64,000 nucleotides of DNA from Panulirus ornatus (lineage: Eukaryota > Arthropoda > Malacostraca > Decapoda > Palinuridae). This document shows, piece by piece, positions 12,331 to 29,881 of this stretch (position 1 is the stretch's first letter; each line of letters opens with the position of its first letter). The position numbers and the translations under genes are program-made. The notes under the pieces were generated by a model. That model did no database searches. It was not told where the DNA came from and saw only the letters and a program-made list of their open reading frames with translations. The DNA is taken from assembly GCF_036320965.1 (NCBI RefSeq), contig NC_092271.1:23881036-23945035 (forward strand). The letters run 5' to 3'.

Positions 12331-13848
12331 AGTGAGTGTATGTGAGTGTGTGTGTGTGACCCATATAGTGTACGTCAGCCCTACCTTCCACCTTCACCAC
12401 ACGCTCTTCATCCACTCCTCCACACTCCCTCCACTTCAATCACATGCTCTCCATCCACCACTCCACATCCCCCCCCTCCCCCCACACAACACTATGGGGT
12501 GGCATATGGGTAAAAGGGAAGGCACCAAGGTCACGCTGACCTCAACAGGCAACATCACGCCAACTGTGGACCGGTCCAGCAATGGTCCGGTAAGGCTGTT
12601 GTGCAGTCCGGTGGTGGCCCGGACCAGCAGGGACCAGCTTTAGACGAGGTATGGTCCAGTTCATCAGTGGTCGGGTCCACTCCAAAAGTGGACCGGTTCG
12701 GCGCCATCCAACTCGTGGTGAGATTCCCCAAGGTCCGTCCGTGGTGAGGCACGTGGTAGCCTAGCTAACCTAGCTAGCTGAGACACGTGATGAGACACGT
12801 GGTGCACTTGTCTAATCTGGCTTGAAGTCACGTGGTCAAATGCATTCAAATATCTGCTTTTTTTGGCGTTGTTATTCCGTTCACAAACTCCTCAATAAAA
12901 AAAAAAGATTTAACTGCGAGTCCAGTTTTTAACAAGCACCTCTAATTCTCAAAGGCGTAATACTGGACAGTCAAAGGTGCCAAACGCAAGACAAGATACG
13001 TTGTATTTACATCTCGGGTCTGTTGAGATTACGTCCTCTCCAGCAACAGAACGAAGCCTCCAAACTATTGACGTTAATGAGGACCTGACGAAGATTTTTG
13101 TCTTTTAAGACATATTGATGCTATTACCACCTAACAATACCACATCTTAAGTACACCTGAGTAGGATATAATCAAAGTATAAACAGAAGCAGACCTGAAA
13201 TGCTGCCCCCTCACAACACTACGAAAAACACCAAGACACGGTCCTTCTATCATACAATAACCCTCCCAAAGATGTGTCAGAGTTGAAGGTTTTAGAGTGG
13301 TTACGATTGTCTTCTCGAAGGACGGAGCGAAATCGAAGGTTTTTTTTGAAAATCCGAGAATTCTCCAGTGACGTATTGTTTCTTAGCCGCGTCGTAAACT
13401 CTACTACAGATCTCACGAGAGCATCGCAAGCAAGGGAAAAAACTTGGAAATTCACATGCGCACAAACCAGGGATCAAGTACTACTACAGATAATGATATT
13501 GATGAACCTTCGTCCTGGCCAGATGGTCTGCATCCCGCCCTACATGCACAGATTACACAAGCATCAACAGCTTCCCATCCACAACCAAGAGTCTGGTCTT
13601 AACTTTCTTTTAAAGACGTGTGATCAAACCTCATCCATTATTCACGTGTCTGACCTTTTGATCAAGACTGAGCGACCCTTGCGGATGACCGACGTGACCT
13701 TTTGGTCTCGCTCATAAGGATTAAGATACGGGGTTTGTCCCGTAATCCGTTTGTGCACATATTATCCGCTGCGCCTGAAATGTGAGCTAAAAGTGTTAGT
13801 CATCTGGAACGCTGAAACAGCTTTTTACTCTACATGGCCACCAACTTA

Positions 13849-13851
<3 letters not shown>

Positions 13852-13915
<64 letters not shown>

Positions 13916-13954
13916 GTACCTCGCAAACGCGGGAGACAGCGACAAAGTATAATA

Positions 13955-14020
<66 letters not shown>
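13852..14020 (+). mobile_element. TA-flanked interspersed repeat, short copy between two (TA)n arrays
   Basis: (TA)n at 13852-13914, a 45-base core with TACCTCGCAAACGCGGGAGA and CAGCGACAAAGTATAATAAA, then (TA)n at 13959-14020. The core is the minimal form of the same family. Confidence 0.6.
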
Positions 14021-14021
<1 letters not shown>

Positions 14022-14432
14022 TGGAGCAAATTCACGTAAATCCACTGATAGCAAATGATTTCAGGACAAACTCGTATAAAAGTCAGTCACTTCTCATCTG
14101 ACAATGAGATGGAAGACAAGTCATTACAAAGGTGACAACATTAATGACAAACATTCCTACAGACACACCCGGCAGCCTTCACCTGGCAATGATTATTACA
14201 ACGGACAAAAGACAATAGACATTTAGTTTTTTTTTTCTTTTCATGAGCGTCCTCATGAAGCCCTCCCTCATCGCTGCAGCAAGATACAGCATCTTCGGGA
14301 TGTAAAAATACACAGTTATCTTGGGGATGTATTATACAGTATCACAGTACCATGTTCTCAGGCACTGACAAAACACATTGAGCGCGGGTCGAAAGATCGA
14401 AGAACTATGCTCATCTCAATGACCTTTACCAT

Positions 14433-14585
14433 TTCGAGCGCGACAGTACGACCCTTGAGCACGACGGTATATTATAAGCCTTGGGCACGAAGGTGCCATC
14501 CTCTGAGCACGAAAGTACGACCCTTGAGCACGGCGGTGCAATTCTTTAAGCACAAAAGCACGACCACGAGCCCTTGGGGGTATAA
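14433..14585 (+). repeat. Single-arm copy of the foldback family
   Basis: About six units such as GTACGACCCTTGAGCACGAC, with variants. It is directly followed by a (GA)n tract at 14628. Confidence 0.5.
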
Positions 14586-14625
14586 TGATGTGTGGTAATA
14601 AAAACAGTGTTTGTGTTCGGACGAT

Positions 14626-14627
<2 letters not shown>

Positions 14628-14696
<69 letters not shown>

Positions 14697-14708
14697 GGAG
14701 AGAGAGGA
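14628..14708. repeat. (GA)n microsatellite
   Basis: About 30 perfect units then imperfect GGAGAGAGGGAGA. Confidence 0.97.
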
Positions 14709-15094
14709 GGGGGACGACTTGCGTAGTCGCTTCGGGAATGATCGTCAGGGGTGAGGGTGACGACTGTGGACGACACACATCAGGGTGGCGGACGGAGGAT
14801 TAGGCAGCGCTCCCCTGGCGGCGGCCTTAGGCCCACAGGATCCGGTCTTTATGTTCTTCAGGGGAGTCACTGACCCCGTAAACATGTGTCGTCTGATAAG
14901 ACCAGGTTCCTCTCAGGCCTGCCTGCAAGCTGCACCACAAAGTTTCGTGTTAAGAGCCATAACAGTAAAATATCCATGTACATGCATGCGTCTGTGTCTT
15001 GTTTGTTAATTACTATTGGTGTGTTAAGGGAGATAGTGTTTTATATTTTGTGTATACACACACCCTAATCTAATCCAGATAACCATTTGTAGAC

Positions 15095-15208
15095 AAGCCT
15101 CAACGGGAGGATTAAGCACCTGGGTTCGGTGTGGGCCGACTGCATGAATCGAACCCCATGCGGCGTGCTGACTCATGGTCAGTAACGCTGAACACTATAC
15201 CACGGAGG

Positions 15209-15212
<4 letters not shown>
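15095..15212 (-). mobile_element. tRNA-derived SINE, copy 1
   Basis: On the minus strand from 15212: TCCGTGGTATAGTGTTCAG (A-box-like), then CCATGAGTCAGCACGCCG, then GGGGTTCGATTCATGCAG (B-box-like), followed by a body containing GGCCCACACCGAACCCAGG. The pol III boxes and the anticodon-arm-like middle point to a tRNA-derived head, but the acceptor ends do not pair, so it is a SINE and not a tRNA gene. A (CA)n tract directly precedes the head. Confidence 0.6.

Positions 15213-15253
<41 letters not shown>
15211..15253. repeat. (GT)n microsatellite at the head of SINE copy 1
   Basis: 21 units directly touching the SINE head. Confidence 0.97.
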
Positions 15254-15254
<1 letters not shown>

Positions 15255-15659
15255 AATCAACTATTTGTACTGGGCAGTGTGGGAGTCTTACATTCGTGTG
15301 GCCTCGACTTAACCCATCTCTTCTAATACACATCTCAAAATTGTTCAGTGTCTTCTGCATTAACGGTTCATTTACTTATATGCATCCTCTACACTTTTAC
15401 AATATAAAGTGACACCTCTATATGTTTCAAACAGCCTGTTGTTCAAGTCAATAGGTCTCTCCTAGAGTTAAACTAAAGTGTTGACCCCCGTGTACCATGG
15501 CCGTGTGTACCCTGCCTCCCGTGTTCCACTGGTGGCGGCCACGTGTACCGCTGACGCATCAACAAGCTGTGATGACCCATGAAAGCACTGCAATGGAGGA
15601 CTTTTGGGAGGCTATTGTCCAGCCATCTCCTGCTTCCTATCAGCGATTTCCCGTGAGCC

Positions 15660-16030
15660 CTAATGCGAAGGGCTTGTCCCTTGCTTCCGCCCTACACGCA
15701 TCATCAATTTCCTCCCTTTGTCCACCCTCTGAAGCAACAATTTCCTTCATATTCACCGTTCGGTTCATCTCTTGGTGACTTCGTCAGCTGCGCCCTTGGT
15801 GGATCTAGAGTGGAGGACGGTGGCGCGACCCTGGGTGCAGATGGACACCACGGTGGTACAGGGCATCGCAAACATCTGGTAGTAATGTGTACCCGAGTCA
15901 GCGCGGGTGGCGGGCGAGTCGAGAGGCACCTGGTGCAGCTGCTGAACCATACACCGGCCCGGGCGGGGCGTCATCTTGAAGCCTCTGGTGATACCAGTTC
16001 TACCCGGCCTGGACTCCAGGGGTGGGGATG
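15660..16030 (-). other. GC-rich, coding-like block without recognised homology
   Basis: On the minus strand an open frame from 16007 to 15765 has high third-position G+C and follows a pyrimidine-rich stretch ending in CCAG (possible acceptor), running to TGA. The plus strand also has a long open frame, so strand choice is uncertain. It may be an exon or only a GC-rich island. Confidence 0.2.
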
Positions 16031-16559
16031 GGAGTAGGTTGGGGTGGGGGGGGGGCTGACGGTCTCCCCCTCCGCTCCCCCCACTTAACCCTCGAGCAGC
16101 GACCAGTTTCCGTCCCTCCCCCCACTCCCACCATCACCAACCTCAGATCAAGGTAATATTGGAAAGCTTTACCCGTACACGTTTTCTTTTTTTCTTCCCC
16201 CTTGCCTGAAAAGACCGCTCAATCACAGAGGTACTGCAATTCACAGTCATTAACGACTCCTGACTTAACATTATATCATCATCATTTAACCCTGATGACA
16301 CAATCTTACACAAGTTGCGAGGAAATCAACAACCCTTCACCCTCTGAGTAGACGTAACCGCATGTCCTATTTCCAGCAGAGTTACGTTTCCCTTGACCAA
16401 CATTGCCTTCGTCTCGATTCCTTTATTTGTTCTTCTATACTTACGTGAGAGATATCTGTTGCTATAACTGCTACAATAATCTGGGCCTTCTCTGTTCTTG
16501 TCAAACCCCAGAACCCATGGCTCAACTCACGTCATCTCAACAGTCCATGTTTATCTTTA

Positions 16560-21700
<5,141 letters not shown>

Positions 21701-21714
21701 TTAGGGACTCTAGG

Positions 21715-21845
21715 CTAACCCCCCTCAGCACGAAGTTACAACCCTGAGTAATACGCTACAACACAGGTTATAATAAAGTGGTCTCTAACCTGACCTTTAA
21801 TTGGCGTGTTCCCAAGGGTCGTGCCATCGTGCTCGAAGACCGCAT
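21715..21845. repeat. Foldback-like repeat, decayed copy
   Basis: Left arm CAGCACGAAGTTACAACCCT, core CTAACCTGACCTTTAA, right arm CAAGGGTCGTGCCATCGTGC. Confidence 0.45.
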
Positions 21846-22114
21846 CACAATTTTTCAAGGGGAAGACTACTCGCCCAACTCCTTCGAATGAGTCACTTTA
21901 AATCCAATTACTCGCTAAAAGAAAAAAAATCTGCCACGGAAGAGGTTGAAAAAAATATATATTTCCCATTGCCCATGGTGGAACTCAGAGGACCTAATCA
22001 TGAAAATTACCAACCCTACAGTATTACTGGCAACACAATCTGGAATGTCAAGGAATGATCATTTGCATGATCAGTTCCTCTGAGTACCACCGTGGGCCAT
22101 GGAAAGTAGAGATA

Positions 22115-22880
22115 TTTTGTTTACTGGCGTCAAAAGTTCGCGTACTTGTTTACTAGTGTCGGAAGGTACCAAGTATTTTGTTTTGCTGGTGCTCTATTGG
22201 TACACGTGCTTTGCTTACTGGCGCTAGAAAGTGGGAGTACTCAACCTGCTCATTGGTGCTGGAAGGTATGAATACTTGTACTGAAACTCACCACGAAACT
22301 ATATTTACCGGTTACAGGTACTTTACTGTCGCCTGAAGGATGTGGGTTTGGGAGGTCTGGTGTTACTGGCGTGTTGAGGGAGTGTTATTATGCGGATAGT
22401 ATGTTATTTAAAGGGGTGTGGTGTCCGGAAGGTCTGCTGTCACAAGGGTGCGAAGGGCGTAGAGTAGAGAGAGTGGTGCGCGGAGTGAACGTGCAGCGGT
22501 GAACGAAGGTTATGGAGTTGAGGGTGAGGGTTTATCGTTGGTGCGACGCACAGGTGGCGGTGTGAAGGGTGCGGTGTATGGAAGAGGTATGAAGAGAGTG
22601 GTGTAAGTGATACGGAGGGTACAGATTTATGAGAAAGTGATATATGTATATGCGGTTTACAGAGTGTGTTTTATGGAACTTGGCTTAGGGAAGGTGTGGC
22701 TTACAAGAAAGTAGTAATATAGGTGTAAACTACAGAGGGTATGGTTTAGGGAAGGGTACTAATGTGGCGGACTTTGTATTGGGTGTGGTTTAAAAAGGAG
22801 GATGTGATTTATGATAGTAGTAGTATAAGGAGGGTGTGATTTACGCAGGGTATGGTTTATGAGAGGTGTGATTTATGGGA
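22115..22880 (+). repeat. Degenerate GT-rich repeats
   Basis: 22115-22290 has about five units (period near 33) of TTACTGGCGCTAGAAAG type. 22400-22880 is built of weak GGGTGTGATTTATG-like units. No coding frame. Confidence 0.45.
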
Positions 22881-23449
22881 GTGTGGGATACAGGTGTAGC
22901 AGCATATAAGAGGTGTTGCGGATGAAGTGTGTGGTGGCATGTTGTGGATGATATCAATGATGAAAAGGTTTCCTACTGATGACGCATCGGGAGGGCCCGA
23001 CCGGAGATTCTCGAAGTCCCGTACCGTATGTGACAACTCCCCTTGGCCAGAATTAAGGAGGGATATGTAGTTCCGTCTCAAGTAGAACGTCAGTGGACCG
23101 ACTGCCTTACTACCATAAACCCGATTAAGATGCAAACAAGAAACGTGGGAACAGTAGCAACATACCTTTCTTTGTGAACACTGCACTGAACTGTAACGGA
23201 TTAGTTTCACTTTAGACCAGATGATGGCAATGAAAGGTCGGTGGCTTAAACACAACATAGTCATCGGAGACGGTTATGAACACGGCTGGTCTCAAATAAG
23301 CTAGCATTCGTTTCTAATGTATGATGGCGTGTCTACGGTCCATGTTACGTGTTGATCGTTCTGTACCATAATTTGATGACAAATTAGAATAATGAAAAAA
23401 AGGTTCGACTGATTTGGAATAAGGGATGAGTGTACGTGAGTGTCGTGCA

Positions 23450-23560
23450 TTTAATTCCTTGAAGCATGACAGTACAACTCTTAGGTACGGAGGTCTAAAC
23501 TATATGACCTGACCCTTTAAGAGCCAGGTCAAAGTCCGATCGTACCCGTCACTGAACTAA
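23450..23560. repeat. Foldback-like repeat, decayed copy
   Basis: Left arm CCTTGAAGCATGACAGTACA, core ATGACCTGACCCTTTAAGAG and CAGGTCAAAGTCCGATCG; the right arm is short. Confidence 0.45.
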
Positions 23561-23806
23561 GCCGCCCCAATGAGTTTGGGTGGCAGGGGTCGTGTCCTCT
23601 TCATCACCGTAACGTAGCAGTAACTCCGCCCACGTGCCTCCTGTCTCCTCTCCTCAGGCGGATAAGAATGATGTCCAAACTTCTACATTGTCACAATGTT
23701 AGGCGACCTCTGTGATATCCAAGTGAAATATAGGATATGCAGGTACAAAATTCTGAGGTGATAATAAATACGAAGGGAGAGGTGTATGAAGTATAAACTG
23801 TGAACT

Positions 23807-23808
<2 letters not shown>

Positions 23809-23888
<80 letters not shown>
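23809..23888. repeat. (TA)n microsatellite
   Basis: 40 perfect units. Confidence 0.98.
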
Positions 23889-23890
<2 letters not shown>

Positions 23891-24994
23891 TTGGGAGTCT
23901 GAGGGAATGCGAGGCAAGTGAATGTTAAAAGTTTAGAAGGCCTCGAAAATGGTGATGGGAGGACAGGTCGATTGTATTAAGGGCGAGATATCTAGTATGA
24001 ATGTGTCCCTCAAGAGGACTTGTTCGTGGGTATGTGTGACAGGGTTGTACTGCTAAGTGCCTGTGATCTGGAAATCTGGACGGGTGCAGTGTAGCGGCGG
24101 CAAAAATTTGGAATGACTCAAACCCTATTCTTAACTAAGCGACCCGTAGTAATCTAAATAAGTCGACTACATTAGCGAAACAGACAGCCATCCCCTGGCT
24201 TCAAGCCAGTGGAACATGAAGGCCAGGTTAGGGCTATGTTTTCCACGGTGCAAAAATCATGAACAGCAGGTGTACTGAAATGTTGATTAGCCAGTTTAGA
24301 CGCACAAACAACTGTGGAGGAGCAAAAACTTTGGAGTCCACATTATGAATCATTATCAAGAAAATGTGAGGACGCGGCGAGAAAGTACGACACCTGCAGT
24401 TAACTAAAGGTTTCAAATCCCTTCTTTGAGTACGGCAATACTACCTCAGGTGTATGGCCTGGCTTTAATCTTACTGTCAGATCGTTAGGATTAACAATCA
24501 CTGAAAAACTTACATCCGTAAAAAACCTTCAATACTCTTATTCATAGTACCTCCGTAGTACCTCTGCTGGTTTGACTGTAATAAAACTGGTTTGGGAGGT
24601 TGTGGCCAGCAAACAGATCTACTCATGGCACTTGTTATTATGTATTACTAACGACTTTCACTCTTCGATCCCGAGATCCATTTCCTAAAGGAGTCCTAGC
24701 GCTATAACCTGAGGAGGACTGGTTTTCAAGTCTTTTTTTTTTTTTTCCCACACATGGATGTCAGCCTGAAATAAAATTATCAAGAAAGACAAAGATGAAC
24801 GATCATCAAAGTAAATACTAAAAAATGGCATCTGTGTTACGTTTATCTGATACGCACAAGGGAGTGTTTATCCTCTGGGCAACTGACAGTAGTAAAAGAT
24901 GATCAGCCTCTCTACCTAAAATTAGACACACACCTCAATACTTGTCATGGGATTGACATGACAGTGCCATGAACCAATCTTAAGGCGTGTTAAT

Positions 24995-25130
24995 CTCTTG
25001 AGTAAAATGACAACCCTTGAGCACAGTAATTTTAGTTATCATACCGAGTTAAATCATCGTACCTATCGGGTTAATTCGATGTTCTCAAGACGTTACGTCG
25101 TCAAAGTCAAAAGGTTAAAGTCACAGTAAT
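24995..25130. repeat. Foldback-like repeat, decayed copy next to the membrane-protein exon
   Basis: GACAACCCTTGAGCACAGTA on the left and GATGTTCTCAAGACGTTACG with AAAGTCAAAAGG on the right. Similarity is weak and the copy lies just downstream of the candidate exon on its strand. Confidence 0.35.
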
Positions 25131-25169
25131 CAAAAGGATAGCCAACAGGGAGTTGGCTGATGGACTTAC

Positions 25170-25284
25170 CGGTGAAGGAGGCCCACTGGGAGGAGGAAGC
25201 GGCCGCGATGGCTGCCACGAGGGCACAGAGGGTGAGGATCGCACCCCCAGCGGACAAACGGAGCCCTCGTCTGTCGCGCTCCAT
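25170..25284 (-). CDS. Putative first coding exon of a PMP22/claudin-like membrane protein (partial)
   Basis: Starting at ATG 25284-25282 in a good context (AGGATGG), 38 codons read MERDRRGLRLSAGG, then a hydrophobic run AILTLCALVAAIAAASS, then SQWASFT, ending in ACCG before GTAAGT (donor at 25169-25168, phase 1). A short basic N-terminus, a first membrane segment and a Trp just after it is the layout of the PMP22/EMP/claudin and related four-pass families. The exon is GC-rich and sits in a GC-rich 25.15-25.41 kb block, consistent with a promoter and 5' UTR. An upstream ATG at 25292-25290 opens a different frame. No downstream exon was found in the window, so the family assignment is inference and the gene is partial. 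Confidence 0.45.
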
Positions 25285-25420
25285 CCTGACATCCTAGCGG
25301 CGCCCGGCAGGAAAAGGGAGTCCTGGGGCGGCGACGCCTCCTGCAGGGAGGCGTGGGTGAAGGAGGCGCAGCAGCAGGAGCGTGCTAAGCGCCACGCGGA
25401 TCATACGACCTCCATCGATC
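25285..25420 (-). promoter_or_regulatory. GC-rich 5' region of the putative membrane-protein gene
   Basis: About 135 bases far richer in G+C than the surroundings, directly upstream of the candidate ATG, with several GGAGGCG words. A 5' UTR or promoter is likely if the exon is real. No TATA box is seen. Confidence 0.3.
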
Positions 25421-25449
25421 ACCACTTTCTTTTGGCAACACTGTAGAGC

Positions 25450-26306
25450 ACCACTTTACATCACTGGTGTCCGGTAACCCTGCCTGGCCTCCAACATAGG
25501 CTTCGTCAGGTTATCACGGGTCTTTTATGTACTTCACTGTAACACTAACTTTTTTGTCAACTTTTCTAATTTTCACTGTAACATGCTGGTTTCTACCTGC
25601 CTCACCACATCTTCTAGTGGAGATTCTAGCAGCAGCAGTGGAGGGTTGGGTCAATGGTATGAAAGTTTAGTGTGGTCACGTGCTGGAGGTCACAGGGTAC
25701 ATTCCTTAGGTACAGCGGGCCAGGCTTTCTCAAGGCCACCGTTCCTATACAACCACGCGCGCCTTCTTCCTTCTCATTATTATCTAACCCTGCAGGAAGA
25801 AGCAAGAACTTAACTAAATATCTACAGGAAGACACAAGCCTACAACACATATCAGCACAAGAGCTATCATTGCATGGTGATAGGCTACAAAATTACAAGT
25901 ATCAATGCATGCGTTTTAGACATTCCTGGACTGCTCAATGCAAGTTGTAAAATGCCACGGTTGAAAGAGATACACCAAGCTTCGTTTGTCATGACTCACA
26001 CCCCACAAGGACCAGAAAAGGAGCGCCAAAAATATTGCATCGGCAACTACTCCTCTGATGCAGCGAAAGCACCGCTAGTTTTGTGACCCCCACGGCATGA
26101 TGTATATATATTCAAACATAAACATACATTGACGTGCTGGACAGATCCAGGGCATGTGACGAGTCCCGGGGCAAACCACGAAAAGGTCAGTGTGGTCTAG
26201 TTGTGCATCGGGAGCTCTCTTTCGGTGCATTACAAATGACAGCTAAAGAATGGATGTGAGCGCATGCAGCCTTTCTTTGTTCCTGGAGCTATCGCCCTAA
26301 CGCGGA

Positions 26307-26353
<47 letters not shown>

Positions 26354-26940
26354 CCAGAAAGCTTATCCTGACCTAATAACTACAACTTGGTACAAAGCGT
26401 AGACATCTGGTGGCAGTAAACACAATAAGACACGGCAGGCACACACATCCCACTCAACCTCACTGCCTTCTTTTCCATCAGCCCTGGCCAAGCACCTCTT
26501 CAACGTAGTAGTTACCATCCTTATGGATTTCTTTTTCCGAAACATTTTACTAAAACAGTTTTGTCTTGTTACCGTACCTCATTAATTTGTCCCCCTCCCT
26601 AAAAATAACAACAGAAAAAAAGAAGTATTCAGGCGTATACAAGCGAAACGTAGACCTTTAAAAAACTTCCTGAATTGTGAAAACCTATGTCCGACCTGTG
26701 GCGCTGCTTCCTCTAGTTCCCTACACGTACCCTGGCAGACTGAGAGGGCTCTTAGCGTCCTTGACGTCGATGCTCATATACACCTACGTCGGAGGTGCGC
26801 AGTTGTGTATACGCAATTTCTTTGCGTCTTTTTTTTCTTTACGAATATCTCAGTATATGACCTAGTTCTAGCCACCTTCGTCATTTAATAGGACCAGTGC
26901 CTACATTAAACACTGCATAACAAACATCGCGTAATTCCAG
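25450..26940. other. No gene recognised (25.5-26.9 kb)
   Basis: If the 25.2 kb exon is real, this is its upstream flank. Short frames only. Confidence 0.45.
26307..26354. repeat. Compound (TA)n-(TG)n-(CG)n microsatellite
   Basis: Short TA, then about 14 TG units, then GCGCGCGC. Confidence 0.95.
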
Positions 26941-26949
26941 AACCTTATG

Positions 26950-26952
<3 letters not shown>

Positions 26953-27017
<65 letters not shown>
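26953..27017. repeat. (TA)n microsatellite
   Basis: About 32 units. Confidence 0.98.
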
Positions 27018-27019
<2 letters not shown>

Positions 27020-27328
27020 CACTTTCTATAACATATCAATACTTCTCAGAGAGCATTCTAAGATGAAAAAATATACAGTACTACATAGGATTCCCCCACT
27101 AAGGACGCTGTCTGCCATAAAACTAATTCTGCAACGCTCCACCCAATCTGAGGAGAGAAGTCTTCTCACCCACACATTTTAAGCTCACGCACAATATCTA
27201 GCGACCAATCATAACTCGTGGCGGCTCACGGCGAGCGAGGATGACTGGCCGCTTAATCGATGTTTCCGTCGATATAACAACACCAGTTACAGGGGTCAGG
27301 CCACAGCCACGTAGCCTATCTCAATGAG

Positions 27329-27331
<3 letters not shown>

Positions 27332-27400
<69 letters not shown>
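27332..27400. repeat. (TA)n microsatellite
   Basis: About 34 units. Confidence 0.98.
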
Positions 27401-27403
<3 letters not shown>

Positions 27404-27865
27404 ACCATCTTTTAAAGTTTGTGTTGCGTGTTTTGATAAAAGTAGATTCAGCCGGCATGACTACTTCCGTATACTATATCAACGTAATCGCGTGATTTCA
27501 ATCCTTCCTGAGCTTGTTTTCGCACGCTTTAGAGCAGTATTGTAGTACAGGACACGGCCAGGGTATAATTACAGCCTAACCCCACCTCCTGAAGCGGTTT
27601 TCAGTGCGGTTTTGTGCCTTGAGCGCGCGTGCGCGACCGCTACAACCCGAGACCTGCAAATCGGAGAAACACGAGCCGGTTTATGGTTTCCAAACTGTAC
27701 CCGTACTGGAGGCGGCTAAACTTTCACTCCACACCATCTCACCATTTTCATTTATATACGTAAACAGAGTGGATGGGATCGTAGTTGAACTTCTTAGCTG
27801 CTTGGATTTTCAACGTATGTATGGTGAGGTGTTTGAGTGCACCTTGTAAGTTGTATGGGAGAGTA

Positions 27866-27870
27866 GTCTA

Positions 27871-27952
<82 letters not shown>

Positions 27953-27957
27953 TAGAC
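27866..27957. repeat. (TA)n palindrome with GTCTAAG/CTTAGAC ends
   Basis: A (TA)n run bounded by a perfect inverted pair, GTCTAAG at 27866-27872 and CTTAGAC at 27951-27957, making a 92-base near-perfect palindrome. Confidence 0.9.
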
Positions 27958-28054
27958 ATTCTTGCTCTAAAGAAGTCCATCCTTTCCCTTCTGTGGGGAA
28001 TGCAGCCTTAAAGCTGCTGAAAGCCTACAAATGTATATGGGTTCTTTTGTATAG

Positions 28055-28074
28055 TAATAATAATAATAATAATA

Positions 28075-28112
<38 letters not shown>
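28055..28112. repeat. (AAT)n microsatellite
   Basis: About 19 units with one interruption (AGT). Confidence 0.97.
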
Positions 28113-28114
<2 letters not shown>

Positions 28115-28119
28115 ATGTG

Positions 28120-29080
28120 TCAGTGTCATATCACACTTCCACTCTAACACAACATGTCTGGCAAACCTTCTAACGTGGAAGCCTGCTAACTGTGAGACGA
28201 TTATACTCTTTCCCTATACGAGAAGTCGGTCAAAGCTGGCAAAACAAAGCCCATACGAGAAAGCTCAACCGACACACTGATGGCGTCGGGCATTATTACC
28301 AAAGCTATCTTTTTTTTTTTATCTAAATGTGTTTCAGATCTATTCGGTTACGGAAGTACATCCCACTATTCGTCCTCTTGACCGCCTAATGCCATGTAAA
28401 ACTCAGGGAATACTGACTGCCTGATCTTGTAGCTTAGCTCGCTGCTACTAATCTTAAGGGATCTTAAAAATATCATCTTAGGAAAACGAGGGTGTGTGTG
28501 TTTATTCTTATATCCTCTAATGGACATTATTCCGATATTCTCAGAAGCTGCATGACACACGCATGAAATTGATGTCCGATTTACAGCTACGAAAGCCAGA
28601 TTACACACATTATACTCGTTCAGATTTATAACAAATTCGTAGGTAAGACAATGTATGATGCTAAGTGCTTTCACATCGCCGAGTATAACATTCTATCATT
28701 ACAGCGAATAACCGAGGGTCACGCAAGGGTTTCTTGACCGAAATCTGTCCGGCGAGAGTAAACGTTTTGTGAATAATTCAAAATTTACGCCAAGGAGAAG
28801 AGGAGGTACCGCCCGTGGGGTGTCCGTGCTAGCGACCAAGAGGCGCCATGGTTAGTAAGCTATTATCTTAACTCGCTTCCCACTTACAGGGTGTGTGGGT
28901 CAAGTACCACACCAGCCTCTCACTTCACCCACAGCCATCCTTAACGTCATGTCCACTGCGTTACGACGGACATTTTCTTCCTTTTAATACACAGTGACCT
29001 TGGTCACTGAAAGAGCGCACGACGCAGATTCCCACAAGATACGGTTTCAAAAATTTCGAAGGCGACAGTTACTTTCGCTG
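28120..29080. other. No gene recognised (28.1-29.1 kb)
   Basis: AT-leaning sequence with scattered stops in all frames. Confidence 0.45.
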
Positions 29081-29082
29081 CA

Positions 29083-29084
<2 letters not shown>

Positions 29085-29119
<35 letters not shown>

Positions 29120-29239
29120 TTCTTTCTTTCTTTCATACTATTCGCCATTTCCCGCATTAGCGAGGTAGCGTTGAGAACAGAGGACTAGGCCCTTGAGGGA
29201 ATATCCTCACCTGGGCCCCTTCTCTGTTCCCTCTTTTGG

Positions 29240-29270
<31 letters not shown>
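29085..29270 (-). mobile_element. TA-flanked interspersed repeat, copy in reverse orientation
   Basis: (TA)n at 29087-29117, then CGCCATTTCCCGCATTAGCG, GAACAGAGGACTAGGCCC, GGAATATCCTCACCTGGGCC and a poly(A) run. This is the reverse complement of the right half of the copy at 37.1-37.3 kb. Confidence 0.6.
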
Positions 29271-29271
<1 letters not shown>

Positions 29272-29357
29272 AGAGAGTGCACGCATGAAATACAAATTAG
29301 GTACATTTTTTTAAACGACTAGCAATATCGGTCTTACTTTCACGGTTAAAACGAGTG

Positions 29358-29466
<109 letters not shown>

Positions 29467-29854
29467 ATATGACCACATGTAGATACTATGGTAAGACCGA
29501 ACACCTTAAGTGGACAAACTTGTGAACAAATGCTGTCAATCACCCCTGACGTCAGGTCAAGCATACGCCCATCGACCTGTCAAGGTCTTGGTCGTCAGGT
29601 CACCAAGAGCTCGTTAAAAACCCATTTATAACTTAGAGGAAGCAATCAATAGAAAGAGTATACAAGATTGTATCTAACCTACGATAAGATTAATACCCTC
29701 CAAGTATGTGCTAATTGCCTCTCTCAACTTTACGGTGAGGAGGTTAAACCTCTCTGTGTACTTTTCTGCACTGACCATGTCTTCTTTCAGTTTATTCCAT
29801 TTATTTACCATTTTTAATTGTCAAATTACTTCTCAACATTTTATTCTTTTATTC

Positions 29855-29881
29855 GTGTGTGTGTGTGTGTGTGTGTGTGTG
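29855..29881. repeat. (GT)n microsatellite
   Basis: 13 units. Confidence 0.93.

Noticed and set aside
13274..13717. 147-codon open frame on the plus strand
   Set aside because: No recognisable domain, mixed composition typical of chance, competing frames on the other strand, no splice context.
15095..15212. True tRNA gene (A and B boxes visible)
   Set aside because: Acceptor ends do not pair and related copies at 47.2 and 35.6 kb carry the same non-tRNA body, so it is a SINE.
22857..23264. 135-codon open frame on the minus strand
   Set aside because: The first part is made of the GT-rich degenerate repeat; the remainder has no known motif. It could hide an exon, but nothing supports it.
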